From: Aestuariimicrobium soli
GTDB lineage: Bacteria; Actinomycetota; Actinomycetes; Propionibacteriales; Propionibacteriaceae
Direction: 5' to 3'
Assembly (NCBI RefSeq): GCF_051192575.1
Contig: NZ_JBPJSQ010000002.1
Coordinates: forward strand, 248,001 to 312,000
DNA: 64,000 nt
Shown: one piece after another, positions 26,327-33,770 of the stretch
How positions within the stretch are numbered: position 1 is the first letter of the stretch
How the letters are laid out: each line of letters starts with the position of its first letter
Program-made: the position numbers and the translations under genes
The notes under the pieces: generated by a model
What the model was told of the DNA's origin: nothing
The model's input: only the letters and a program-made list of their open reading frames with translations
The model's database searches: none

Positions 26327-26360
26327 AACACCCCCGCACCTCGTCGAGGTCGGGGGTGTT
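26327..26360. terminator. Bidirectional terminator between bL37 and rsrA
   Basis: Stem 26327-26336 with 26351-26360 (10 bp) plus an inner 5-bp stem (26338-26342 with 26346-26350) and a single bulged C. T-rich flanks occur on both sides, fitting its place between convergent genes. Confidence 0.8.
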
Positions 26361-26375
26361 TCGTGTTCGGGACGA

Positions 26376-26696
26376 TCAGCTGGTGGGTGCGTCGGGGCGG
26401 TGCATGGTCACCGACATCTTCATCACCCGCATGCGCAGATCGGCGGAGGCCTGCTGTTCGGGGTGACATCGCTTCACCAGCATCGTGATGGTCTGCTCGA
26501 TGTCGAAGGTCTCCAGACAGCTGTCACAGGCGGCCAGGTGGCGACGGATGCCGTCCTCGGTGCAGGCGTCGAGCTCGTGGTGCAGGAACTCCTGCAGCTT
26601 CTCCAGCGCGACCAGGCAGGCGTCGTGCTCCTCGGGACCGTGCCCCTCGTGACCCACGACGTGCGGGTGGTCCTCGTGGCGTTCGGCGGCGCTCAT
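26376..26696 (-). CDS. rsrA: Zinc-containing anti-sigma factor RsrA
   Basis: RsrA holds SigR inactive until disulfide stress oxidises its cysteines and releases zinc. The 106-residue protein has the ZAS signature H-x3-C-x2-C (RRHLAACDSCL) plus an upstream Cys and His (HHELDACTEDG) and a further Cys in KRCHPEQQ. The N-terminus is His/Glu-rich (HEDHPHVVGHEGHGPEEHD), more than in homologues I know, and could add metal affinity. The ATG overlaps the sigR stop by 4 nt, ensuring near-equal synthesis with its target. Confidence 0.92.
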   Translation of the reverse strand: MSAAERHEDHPHVVGHEGHGPEEHDACLVALEKLQEFLHHELDACTEDGIRRHLAACDSCLETFDIEQTITMLVKRCHPEQQASADLRMRVMKMSVTMHRPDAPTS

Positions 26697-27472
26697 GACT
26701 GCACTTCCTTGTTCTGCTTGCGATCCGTGTTGGCATCGGTGATCTTGCGACCGGAGGCGTCGTGGTCGAGCCCGATGCCGCGCTCGTGCGCCACACCGGC
26801 CAGCAGACCACGCAATTGCGAGCGACCGCGGTTCAGTCGTGACATCACGGTGCCGATCGGCGTGCCCATGATCTCGGCGATCTCCTTGTAGGCGAACCCC
26901 TCGACGTCGGCCAGCATGACGGCCTGGCGGAAGTCGGGCGACAACTGGTTGAGCGCCTCGACGATGTCCTGGTCGGGAATCTGCTCGAGCGCCTCGACCT
27001 CGGCCGAACGCAGGCCGGTCGAGTCGTGCTCGGCGGCGCGGGCCAACTGCCAGTCCTCGACGTCGTCGCCCGCACCACTGGTCTTGGGCTGACGCTGCGC
27101 CTTGCGGTAGGAGTTGATGTAGGTGTTGGTGAGAATCCGGTACAGCCACGCCTTCAGGTTCGTGCCCGGCGTGAACTGGGCGAACGACTGGAAGGCCTTC
27201 GCGTAGGTGTCCTGCACCACGTCCTCGGCGTCGCTGGGGTTGCGCGTCATGCGCAGCGCGGCACCGTACAGCTGGTCGAGGTACTGCATCGCATCGGCCT
27301 CGAAGCGGGCGGCACGCTGCTCGGGCGTCTCGTCCGCGACATCGGCCTCGGCGACGACGGAGTCTGCATGAGGGATCGTCACGACCGACGATTCTACCCA
27401 CTCGCGCATGCTGGCAGGCAGACCCGTGGCGGTGCCCACGCTCGTCCGCTCGACAACTGCTGGTGCGCTCAT
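26693..27472 (-). CDS. sigR: ECF sigma factor SigR (SigH in mycobacteria)
   Basis: Directs RNA polymerase to thiol-oxidative stress genes (thioredoxin, mycothiol and proteolysis in relatives). From the ATG at 27472 it has 259 residues; region 2 is AALRMTRNPSDAEDVVQDTYAKAF and NLKAWLYRILTNTYINSYRK, region 4 is FRQAVMLADVEGFAYKEIAEIMGTPIGTVMSRLNRGR (described in parts: recognition helix in GTPIGTVMSRL). Residues 1-30 have no counterpart in mycobacterial SigH; a GTG at codon 31 (27382) would give a 229-residue product aligned with SigH and has its own -10. Both isoforms are likely. Confidence 0.94.
   Translation of the reverse strand: MSAPAVVERTSVGTATGLPASMREWVESSVVTIPHADSVVAEADVADETPEQRAARFEADAMQYLDQLYGAALRMTRNPSDAEDVVQDTYAKAFQSFAQFTPGTNLKAWLYRILTNTYINSYRKAQRQPKTSGAGDDVEDWQLARAAEHDSTGLRSAEVEALEQIPDQDIVEALNQLSPDFRQAVMLADVEGFAYKEIAEIMGTPIGTVMSRLNRGRSQLRGLLAGVAHERGIGLDHDASGRKITDANTDRKQNKEVQS
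27391..27396 (-). promoter_or_regulatory. Internal -10 element for a short SigR isoform
   Basis: TAGAAT within sigR codons 26-28 ends 8 nt before the GTG at codon 31, which would yield a leaderless mRNA for the short, SigH-length form. No good -35 is visible. Confidence 0.45.
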
Positions 27473-27481
27473 GTCGATGTC

Positions 27482-27508
27482 AACGCAGGGACGAGCCCCG
27501 GTTATTCC
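27482..27508 (-). promoter_or_regulatory. SigR-dependent autoregulatory promoter
   Basis: On the minus strand GGAATA is followed after 17 nt by CGTT, matching the SigR/SigH consensus GGAAYA-N16-18-CGTT. CGTT ends 9 nt before the long sigR ATG, so the transcript starts almost at that codon. The -35 lies inside the 3' end of the upstream GNAT gene. Confidence 0.75.
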
Positions 27509-28143
27509 GGGCGGCGGGCCTCCACGGCCTCGATCACCCCGGCGTGGCCGCGCCAGGCGTCGACCACGCGCGAGGACGGGTCGATGCCCACGTCGAGCAC
27601 CCGGCCGGCCGCCCGGGCCGGTTCCAGCCGACGCTGCACGACCCAGGCGTGGCGACCGACCTGCCTCACCCGCTCGAACCCGTGGCGCTCGAAGAGTTCG
27701 ACGGTGGCGGTCACCAGGCTGCGCGGGTCGACCTCACGGTCGTGGGTGACCTCGCTGATGGCCTCGACCAGACCCCCGCCCTCGTCCGCGATCAGGTCGA
27801 GCGCACCCTCGACGGCCGCCCGGGCGACGCCGAGTCTGCGGAAGCGGGAGCCCACGAAGACGCAGCACAGGCGCCAGTCGGGCGCCTCGGACTCCTCCGC
27901 GTGGGCCTCGTAGGTGCGGCGGTGCTTGACGACGGGCACCTCGTCCGGGCTGCCGTACTGGGCCCAGCCCAGACAGGTGCCGTCGGGGTCGAACACCAGC
28001 GCGGCACGAGCGCGCTCGTCGTCGTGGCGGTGCACACCCCCCTGTGTTGAGGCACCACGCGTGGTGGCGGGGTGCTCGGCCACCAGAGCCGAGTAGGCAG
28101 CCTGCGTCTCGGGCCCCAGTGACCGGATCGTCCAGGTCAGCAT
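27502..28143 (-). CDS. GNAT-family acetyltransferase-like protein
   Basis: The 213-residue protein has a GNAT-type acetyl-CoA region: CCVFVGSRFRRLGVARAAVEGAL (R-x2-G-V-A in place of the usual Q/R-x2-G-x-G/A) in the middle, and a C-terminal strand FERVRQVGRHAWVVQR. Its first third (LVAEHPATTRGASTQG through GWAQYGSPDEVP) resembles actinobacterial N-acetyltransferases found next to sigR/sigH. Substrate unknown. It lies upstream of sigR on the same strand, and its last codons contain the SigR promoter -35, so expression of the two may be linked by readthrough. Confidence 0.75.
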   Translation of the reverse strand: MLTWTIRSLGPETQAAYSALVAEHPATTRGASTQGGVHRHDDERARAALVFDPDGTCLGWAQYGSPDEVPVVKHRRTYEAHAEESEAPDWRLCCVFVGSRFRRLGVARAAVEGALDLIADEGGGLVEAISEVTHDREVDPRSLVTATVELFERHGFERVRQVGRHAWVVQRRLEPARAAGRVLDVGIDPSSRVVDAWRGHAGVIEAVEARRPE

Positions 28144-28169
28144 GCCCCCATTCTCGCCGCCCGAGGCCC

Positions 28170-28574
28170 TCAGGTGAAGAGGTCGGACCTGCCGAACATC
28201 TCGGCGGTCTGCCGCGCGGTCGGCTGCCCGAGGTCGGGATCGGCGCCAGCCGACAGCAAGGCGTCGATCACCGCCTGCTCGTCCTTGAAGACGGCCCCGG
28301 CCAGGGGCGACTGCCCCCGATTGTTGAGCGCGTTGGGGTCGGCCCCCCGATCGGCCAGCGCCGACACGGCGTCGGCGTGGCCGTGATAGGCGGCCAACAT
28401 CAACAGGGTGTTGCCATCGGCATCGCTGAGATCGACCGGTGCTCCGGCGTCGACGTAGGCGGCCACCAGGTCGCCCTCGCCCGCACGTGCGCGATCGAAC
28501 AACCAGTGCGCCAGCTCGTGAGGGTCGCTGCCGTCGGGCACAGTTTCGTTGGGAACAGTTTCGTTCGTCACCAT
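28170..28574 (-). CDS. Ankyrin-repeat protein
   Basis: A 134-residue protein with about three ankyrin repeats: LVAAYVDAGAPVDLSDADGN, TLLMLAAYHGHADAVSALAD, RGADPNALNNRGQSPLAGAV and a final DALLSAGADPDLGQP capping unit. The first 25 residues contain a small VTNETVPNETVP repeat. It is soluble with no signal. Bacterial single-domain ankyrins of this type are protein-binding accessories; the partner is unknown. It lies 10 nt after the alpha/beta-hydrolase gene in the SRAP-hydrolase-ankyrin unit. Confidence 0.85.
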   Translation of the reverse strand: MVTNETVPNETVPDGSDPHELAHWLFDRARAGEGDLVAAYVDAGAPVDLSDADGNTLLMLAAYHGHADAVSALADRGADPNALNNRGQSPLAGAVFKDEQAVIDALLSAGADPDLGQPTARQTAEMFGRSDLFT

Positions 28575-28584
28575 CTCGCCATCC

Positions 28585-29220
28585 TCACAGCCCGTCCACG
28601 AACTCGGCCACCTGCTCGGCCACCCAGGCGTGCCTGGCCAGCCCGTGACCCGCGCCCTCGACTGGCAGCACTCGCACCGGCGAGCCCGCGGGCAGAACGG
28701 CCGCGAGTTCGTCCGGTGACCCGTAGGGGTCGGAACTGCCCTGGACGACCAGCGTCGGCGCCGACGAGGCCAGCAACTCCTCGGCGCGGCTCTTGGCCGG
28801 TTGACCCGGCGGGTGCAGCGGGAACGCCAGACAGACGACACCGATCGCCCCCGACTCGGCCTGCGTGCGGCAGGCCACCCGGGCCCCGTTGGACCGGCCA
28901 CCCGACACCAACCGGTCGGCGCCGAGATGGGTCAGAAGCCGCGAGACGGCGCTGTTCCAGCCGCGGTCGAGCACGGCCGGGCCGGCGGTGATCTTCCGGC
29001 CGGCCACCTTCCACGGCTGGGTGAAGCGGGCCACGTGCACCCCCCGGCCGGGCAGCAGGTGGGCGATCGCCACCAGGTCCTTGGCGGTGATCTGCCCGCC
29101 GGCACCATGTCCCAGGGCCAGCACCGTGCCCGTCGGTTCCGCAGCCCGGCTGATCGTCCACAGGGCGGGGCCCTCGGGAGTGTCGAGGCTGAACTGCTGG
29201 GGCGCGATCGTCGTGGTCAT
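28585..29220 (-). CDS. Alpha/beta hydrolase of the KANL3/Tex30 type
   Basis: The 211-residue protein has the alpha/beta-hydrolase order: oxyanion-side LGHGAGG (about 37-43), nucleophile elbow GGRSNGAR, acid in GSSDPYGSPDE and catalytic His in EGAGHGLARH. The elbow has Ser in G-x-S-x-G-like GGRSNG, as in the dienelactone-hydrolase-like KANL3/Tex30 group. No signal peptide. The ATG overlaps the SRAP stop by 4 nt, indicating coupled translation, although no functional link to DNA repair is known. Confidence 0.85.
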   Translation of the reverse strand: MTTTIAPQQFSLDTPEGPALWTISRAAEPTGTVLALGHGAGGQITAKDLVAIAHLLPGRGVHVARFTQPWKVAGRKITAGPAVLDRGWNSAVSRLLTHLGADRLVSGGRSNGARVACRTQAESGAIGVVCLAFPLHPPGQPAKSRAEELLASSAPTLVVQGSSDPYGSPDELAAVLPAGSPVRVLPVEGAGHGLARHAWVAEQVAEFVDGL

Positions 29221-30005
29221 ACCAGCACTCCTTCGGCCGGCTCGTCCGGCAGCGGTTCCACCAGCTCAGGCCCGTCGTTGCGCACCGCGTTGACGGCCGT
29301 CGAGACGGCGTAGGCGGTCATCTCGCCCGGTTCGGGCACGTGCAGCAGGGCCTTGGCCGCCTCGGCATCGGTGAGCGAGGGGTCGAGCCACTCGTCCACG
29401 TGAGCGGCGGGCACCTGAACCGGCATCCGGTCGTGGATCTGGCCGAGGTCGTCGGTGGCCGCGGTGGTGATGATGCAGCAGCTGATCACCCAGGCGTCGT
29501 CGGCCTCCCGGTCCTTGGTCGGGTCGCGCCAGAACTCGTACAGCCCCGCCATCACCATCAGTCCCGAGCTGGGACGGATGTAGAAGGGCTGCTTGCGCGG
29601 CTTGGCGCGGGGCGTCGCCGGGCCGTCGTCCAGCGTGTACCACTCGTAGTAGCCGTCGGCGGGCAGCAGGCAGCGACGGGCGGCCATGGGTCGGCGGAAG
29701 CTGGGCTTCTCGGCGACCGTCTCGAGGCGGGCGTTGATCAGGGGTGCCCGGGTGGGCAGTTCCTTCGACCACGACGGCACCAGCCCCCAGCGCAAGCCCG
29801 CCAGCTTGCGGGTGACCTCGTCGGAGTCCTTGACGGCCCGGTCCATCACCACCGCCACCGGGTCGGTCGGGGCGATGTTCCAGCGGGGCAGTTGCCACGG
29901 CGGCGGGGCGTCCGTGCCGTCACCCGCGCCGGTCACGACCTCGTCCACCTCGAAGGTCTCGACCAGCAGATCGGCGCTGGCGGAGGCTGCGTATCGTCCG
30001 CACAT
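29217..30005 (-). CDS. SRAP-domain abasic-site processing protein (YedK/HMCES)
   Basis: The protein forms a covalent thiazolidine crosslink with abasic sites in single-stranded DNA through its N-terminal cysteine, protecting replication forks. Cys2 is in place (MCGRYA), with the Asn of WNIAPTDPV, RWGLVPSWSK, NARLETVAEKPSFR, the catalytic Glu in DGYYEWY and the His of IHDRMPV. At 262 residues it is complete. Mycobacteria carry the orthologue in the same neighbourhood between sigH and aroA. The ATG lies 7 nt after TAGGGT, so it is probably leaderless, which also fixes Cys2 after Met removal. Confidence 0.94.
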   Translation of the reverse strand: MCGRYAASASADLLVETFEVDEVVTGAGDGTDAPPPWQLPRWNIAPTDPVAVVMDRAVKDSDEVTRKLAGLRWGLVPSWSKELPTRAPLINARLETVAEKPSFRRPMAARRCLLPADGYYEWYTLDDGPATPRAKPRKQPFYIRPSSGLMVMAGLYEFWRDPTKDREADDAWVISCCIITTAATDDLGQIHDRMPVQVPAAHVDEWLDPSLTDAEAAKALLHVPEPGEMTAYAVSTAVNAVRNDGPELVEPLPDEPAEGVLV

Positions 30006-30012
30006 ACTGTTG

Positions 30013-30018
30013 ACCCTA
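30013..30018 (-). promoter_or_regulatory. -10 element for leaderless SRAP mRNA
   Basis: TAGGGT on the minus strand ends 7 nt before the ATG at 30005. Confidence 0.55.
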
Positions 30019-30049
30019 GGCAGAAATGGGCGACACTAGGGCAGAATGG
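30016..30049. repeat. Near-identical 14-bp direct repeat in the SRAP/doxX divergent region
   Basis: CTAGGCAGAAATGG (30016-30029) and CTAGGGCAGAATGG (30036-30049) recur exactly 20 bp apart, two helical turns. On the minus strand each copy carries a TAGNGT -10-like element. Could be paired regulator sites or a duplicated promoter. Confidence 0.45.
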
Positions 30050-30054
30050 CCCGC

Positions 30055-30603
30055 ATGAGTCTTCTTCGTTTCGCAGGTCGCACCATGCTCGCCAGCTTCT
30101 TCGTGGTGAACGGCGTCAAGTCGTTCACCAAGCCGCAGGAGCTCGTGGACAGTGCCGAGCCGATCGCCACCAAGGTGGTGCCGTTGGCCCAGCGCGTCGC
30201 ACCCCCGAGCGTGGCCAACTACATTCCCGAAGACACCGAATCGCTGGTCAGGATCGCCGGCGCCGCGCAGGTCGCGGGCGGTGTGATGCTCGCCACCGGC
30301 ATCGGACGGCAGCTGGGCGCCGGCGTCCTGGCCCTCTCGATGGTGCCGCACGTGATCGCCTCGCGCGCACCGAAGGGCGCCTCGCAGGAGGAGCGCTCCC
30401 ACGCACGTGGGCTGTTGCTGCGCAACGTCGCCCTGCTGGGCGCCACCATGATCGCCGCCGGCGACACCCAGGGTCGTCCGGGACTGGGCTGGCGTGCCGA
30501 GCAGGCCCAGCGCACGGTGGCCCGCGAGGCCGCCGCCCGCAAGAAGCAGCTGGCCAAGGAAGCCAAGCAGGCCAAGAAGCAGCTCACCAAGGCGGTGTCG
30601 TGA
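30055..30603 (+). CDS. DoxX-family membrane protein
   Basis: The 182-residue protein (MSLLRFAGRTMLASFFVVNG) has four hydrophobic segments at about 8-24, 62-82, 85-100 and 118-135, with an internal loop KSFTKPQELVDSAEP, and a long basic coiled C-terminus (EAAARKKQLAKEAKQAKKQL). DoxX-like proteins of actinobacteria associate with superoxide dismutase and thiol systems in the membrane; that role is not tested here. ATG at 30055 fits homologues better than the in-frame ATG at 30046. Its stop overlaps the aroA GTG by 4 nt. Confidence 0.85.
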   Translation: MSLLRFAGRTMLASFFVVNGVKSFTKPQELVDSAEPIATKVVPLAQRVAPPSVANYIPEDTESLVRIAGAAQVAGGVMLATGIGRQLGAGVLALSMVPHVIASRAPKGASQEERSHARGLLLRNVALLGATMIAAGDTQGRPGLGWRAEQAQRTVAREAAARKKQLAKEAKQAKKQLTKAVS

Positions 30604-31916
30604 CCACGACCACCCCTTGGTCTGCCCCGCGTGCGCACGGAGAAATCCGTGCGCACGTTTCTGTGCCCGGCTCCAAGTCCGAGACCAACCGCGCCCTGCT
30701 GCTGGCCGCTCTCGCCGATGCCCCGTCGCGGATTCGCGGCGGTCTCGACAGCCGTGACGCCGACCTGATGCGGGCGGCGCTCTCCCAGTTCGGCGTGCGG
30801 GTCGACGTCGAGGGTGACGAGGTCGGGGGCGCGGAGTGGGTGGTGACGCCGCCGCCGACCCTGACCACACCGTCGCAGCCCGTCGACTGTGGCCTCGCTG
30901 GCACCGTGATGCGCTTCGTGCCCCCGCTGGCCGCGGCCGCAGGCGGTACCACGGCGTTCACCGGCGACGAGGAGTCGTTCGTCCGCCCCATGAAGCCAAT
31001 GCTCGACGGGCTGCGCCAACTGGGCTGCACCGTCGACTCCGACCACCTGCCGCTGACCGTCGACGCTCCCGCCGCGGGGCTCGGCGGGCCGCGGGTCGAG
31101 ATCGACTCGTCGGGGTCGAGCCAGTTCGTGTCGGCCCTGCTGCTGTGCGCGGCCCGGTTCCCGCACGGCATCGAGGTGCACCACACCGGCGAGGAGTTCC
31201 CCTCGATCCCCCCGATCGAAATGAGCGTGCAGATGCTCCGCGACCGCGGGGTCGACGCCCAGCGGGTCGACGAGCGCACCTGGCGGGTGGCACCCGGGCC
31301 GGTGTCTGCCCTCGACACCCAGATCGAGCCCGATCTGACCGGGGCCTCAGTCTTCCTGGCCGCGGCGGCCATCACCGGTGGCGAGGTCACGATTGCGGCC
31401 TGGCCGGCCGAGACCACCCAGTCGGGTGCCCTGTTCCGTGGGGTGCTCGAGGCCTACGGCTGCACCACCGAACTCACGCCCGACGGGCTGACGGTTCGGT
31501 CGTCCGGGAACCTGCACGGGGCCGACCTCGACCTGCGCGACGGGGCCGACCTGACCCCCTGCGCGGCGGCCATCGCCCTGTTCGCCACGGGTGAGACGAC
31601 GATTCGCGGGGTGGCCCACATTCGCGGCCACGAGACCGACCGACTCGCTGCCCTGCGCACCGAGTTCACCAAGCTGGGAGCCACGGTGGTCGAGACCGGC
31701 GACGGCCTGGTCATCACCGGCGCCGGGCCCGACGGCACCGGTCTGAGCGGCGGCTCGTTCGAGACCTACGCCGATCACCGCATGGCCCACGTGGGCGCGC
31801 TGGCCGGTCTGGTCGTCGACGGGGTCGAACTCACCGACGTGGCCTGCACCACCAAGACGATCCGCGACTTCCCCGGCCTGTGGGGCCGCATGCTGGCCGG
31901 CGGGGACGACGCTTGA
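30600..31916 (+). CDS. aroA: 3-phosphoshikimate 1-carboxyvinyltransferase (EPSP synthase)
   Basis: Transfers enolpyruvyl from PEP to shikimate-3-phosphate in the aromatic pathway. The 438 residues start at a GTG overlapping the doxX stop (GTGA). Motifs: VPGSKSETNRALLLAALAD (S3P/PEP Lys and Ser-Lys), CGLAGTVMRFVPPLAAAAGG (substrate loop), GDEESFVRPMKPML, SSGSSQFVSALLL and C-terminal RGHETDRLAALRTEF and YADHRMAHVGAL. The much longer in-frame reading from 29340 is antisense to SRAP and is discarded. aroA-rsgA adjacency is conserved in actinobacteria. Confidence 0.95.
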   Translation: MTTTTPWSAPRAHGEIRAHVSVPGSKSETNRALLLAALADAPSRIRGGLDSRDADLMRAALSQFGVRVDVEGDEVGGAEWVVTPPPTLTTPSQPVDCGLAGTVMRFVPPLAAAAGGTTAFTGDEESFVRPMKPMLDGLRQLGCTVDSDHLPLTVDAPAAGLGGPRVEIDSSGSSQFVSALLLCAARFPHGIEVHHTGEEFPSIPPIEMSVQMLRDRGVDAQRVDERTWRVAPGPVSALDTQIEPDLTGASVFLAAAAITGGEVTIAAWPAETTQSGALFRGVLEAYGCTTELTPDGLTVRSSGNLHGADLDLRDGADLTPCAAAIALFATGETTIRGVAHIRGHETDRLAALRTEFTKLGATVVETGDGLVITGAGPDGTGLSGGSFETYADHRMAHVGALAGLVVDGVELTDVACTTKTIRDFPGLWGRMLAGGDDA

Positions 31917-32935
31917 GTCCCCGGGCGGTGCGCGGCTCGATTCGCGACGAGGACGACGCCAGCTTCGGTCGACCGGGCAAGCGGTCTCGGCCGCGCACCA
32001 AGGATCGTCCCGACTACTCGGCCCTGCCGCTCGGGCGAGTGATCACGGTCGACCGGGGCCGGTTCCGCTGCCTGGTGGGCGACGTGATGGTCTCGGCCAC
32101 CAAGGCGCGCCAGTTGGGGCGCAAGGCGGCGATCGTCGGCGACGAGGTGCGGCTCGACGGCGACGTGTCGGGCGACGAGGGCACGCTGGCCCGGATCGTC
32201 GAGGTCAGTGAGCGGACGACGGTGCTGCGCCGCACGGCCGACGACAACGACCCCTGGGAGCGGCCGATCGTGGCCAATGCCGACCAGTTGCTGATGGTGA
32301 CAGCCCTGGCCGACCCGCCTCCGCGGGTGGGCATGATCGACCGCATCATGGTGGCCGCCTACGACGCCGGCATCGAGCCCATCCTGTGTCTGACCAAGGC
32401 CGACCTGGCCAGCCCCGACGAGTTGATCGCGGCCTACGCGCCGCTCGACGTGCGGGTGGTGGTCACCCGTCCCGGCGCCGATCTGACCGAGATCCGGGAA
32501 CTGCTCGACCAGCACGTGACGGTGTTCGTGGGTCATTCCGGGGTGGGCAAGTCGACCCTGGTGAACGCGCTGATCCCCGACGCACGCCGCTCGATCGGCG
32601 AGGTCAACGAGGTCACCGGACGAGGCAAGCACACCTCGACCTCGGCCATCGCCCTGGTGCTGCCACCCCTCTCTGGCGGGGATGATTCGTTCGATGGGGA
32701 TGAGTCGTGGGTGATCGACACCCCCGGGGTGCGCTCCTTCGGGCTCAGTCACGTCAACCGGGACTCGGTGCTCGCCTCCTTCGGCGACCTGGCCGAGGTG
32801 GCCGAGGACTGCCCACGCGGCTGCACCCACCGGGCGGATGCCCCCGACTGCGCCCTGGACGAGGCCGTCACGGCGGGTCGGCTGCCCGCCTCACGCGTCG
32901 AGTCGTTCCGCCGCATGGAGTTGGCTGGTCACTGA
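31913..32935 (+). CDS. rsgA: Ribosome small-subunit-dependent GTPase RsgA
   Basis: Circularly permuted GTPase that checks late 30S assembly. From a TTG overlapping the aroA stop (TTGA) it has 340 residues. An OB-fold (about 42-110) precedes the permuted G domain in order G4 LTKADL, G1 GHSGVGKST, G2 GRGKHTST, G3 DTPGVRSFG, and a C-terminal zinc knuckle CPRGCTHRADAPDC. The rare TTG start is preferred because overlap coupling is the rule in this block and no ATG gives a complete N-terminus without entering aroA further. Confidence 0.92.
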   Translation: MSPRAVRGSIRDEDDASFGRPGKRSRPRTKDRPDYSALPLGRVITVDRGRFRCLVGDVMVSATKARQLGRKAAIVGDEVRLDGDVSGDEGTLARIVEVSERTTVLRRTADDNDPWERPIVANADQLLMVTALADPPPRVGMIDRIMVAAYDAGIEPILCLTKADLASPDELIAAYAPLDVRVVVTRPGADLTEIRELLDQHVTVFVGHSGVGKSTLVNALIPDARRSIGEVNEVTGRGKHTSTSAIALVLPPLSGGDDSFDGDESWVIDTPGVRSFGLSHVNRDSVLASFGDLAEVAEDCPRGCTHRADAPDCALDEAVTAGRLPASRVESFRRMELAGH

Positions 32936-32959
32936 CGGGCCGTCCGGGCCGCCGACCAC

Positions 32960-32965
32960 TAGGCT
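32960..32965 (+). promoter_or_regulatory. -10 element for leaderless hisN mRNA
   Basis: TAGGCT ends 7 nt before the ATG at 32973; no Shine-Dalgarno is present between them. Confidence 0.55.
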
Positions 32966-32972
32966 GCTGCGC

Positions 32973-33761
32973 ATGGCCCCTGACTTCACCGACGACCTCA
33001 GACTCGCTCACCTGCTGGCCGACAACGCCGACTCGATCACCATGAGCCGGTTCAAGGCCCGCGACCTGCACGTGTCGATGAAGCCGAACATGACGCATGT
33101 CACCGATGCCGACATGGCGGTCGAGGAGGCGATCCGGGCCACCCTGAAGAAGGCCCGCCCGCGCGACGCCGTGCACGGCGAAGAGGGTGACGACACCGGT
33201 TGGGGTCCGCGGCGTTGGATCATCGACCCCATCGACGGCACCGCCAACTTCGTGCGCGGCGTTCCCGTCTGGGCCACCCTGATCGCGCTCAGCGTCGACA
33301 ACGAGATCGTGGCCTCGGTGGTCTCGGCGCCCGCGCTGTCGCGGCGCTGGTGGGCCTCCAAGGGCGGCGGCGCCTGGACCGGCACGACCCTGCTGCGCGG
33401 CACCCCCATCCAGGTGTCGAAGGTGGCCGCGGTCGAGGACTCGTCCCTGAGCTACGCCAGCCTGGACGGCTGGGTGTCCAGTGGTCGCGGGCAGCAGTTC
33501 GTCAACCTGATGCGCGACTGCTGGCGAACCCGCGCCTACGGCGACTTCTGGAGCTACATGCTGCTGGCCGAGGGTGCCGTCGACATCGCCACCGAGCCCG
33601 AGCTCGAGCTCTACGACATGGCCGCGCTCGACGTGATCGTGCGCGAGGCCGGGGGCCGGTTCACCTCGATCAATGGCGAGGACGGCGTCAAGGGGCCCGG
33701 GGCGCTCGCCACCAACGGCCTGCTGCACGACGAACTGGTGGAGCGACTGGCCAGCGACTGA
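32973..33761 (+). CDS. hisN: Inositol-monophosphatase-family histidinol-phosphatase
   Basis: A Mg-dependent phosphatase of the IMPase fold. The 262 residues show HGEEGDD (metal Glu), WIIDPIDGTANFVRGVPVWA (the DPIDGT metal site) and C-terminal ELELYDMAALDVIVREAGG (the usual W/L-D-x-A-x3 motif), all intact. Actinobacterial members next to aroA-rsgA usually act as histidinol-phosphate phosphatase; activity on inositol phosphate cannot be excluded. Start at the ATG behind TAGGCT (leaderless). It ends 9 nt from the convergent serA-like gene. Confidence 0.9.
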   Translation: MAPDFTDDLRLAHLLADNADSITMSRFKARDLHVSMKPNMTHVTDADMAVEEAIRATLKKARPRDAVHGEEGDDTGWGPRRWIIDPIDGTANFVRGVPVWATLIALSVDNEIVASVVSAPALSRRWWASKGGGAWTGTTLLRGTPIQVSKVAAVEDSSLSYASLDGWVSSGRGQQFVNLMRDCWRTRAYGDFWSYMLLAEGAVDIATEPELELYDMAALDVIVREAGGRFTSINGEDGVKGPGALATNGLLHDELVERLASD

Positions 33762-33770
33762 GCTACCGGG

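Noticed and set aside
29340..31916. 858-residue reading that includes aroA
   Set aside because: The first 420 codons are antisense to SRAP and out of frame with doxX; the GTG at 30600 gives a normal EPSP synthase.
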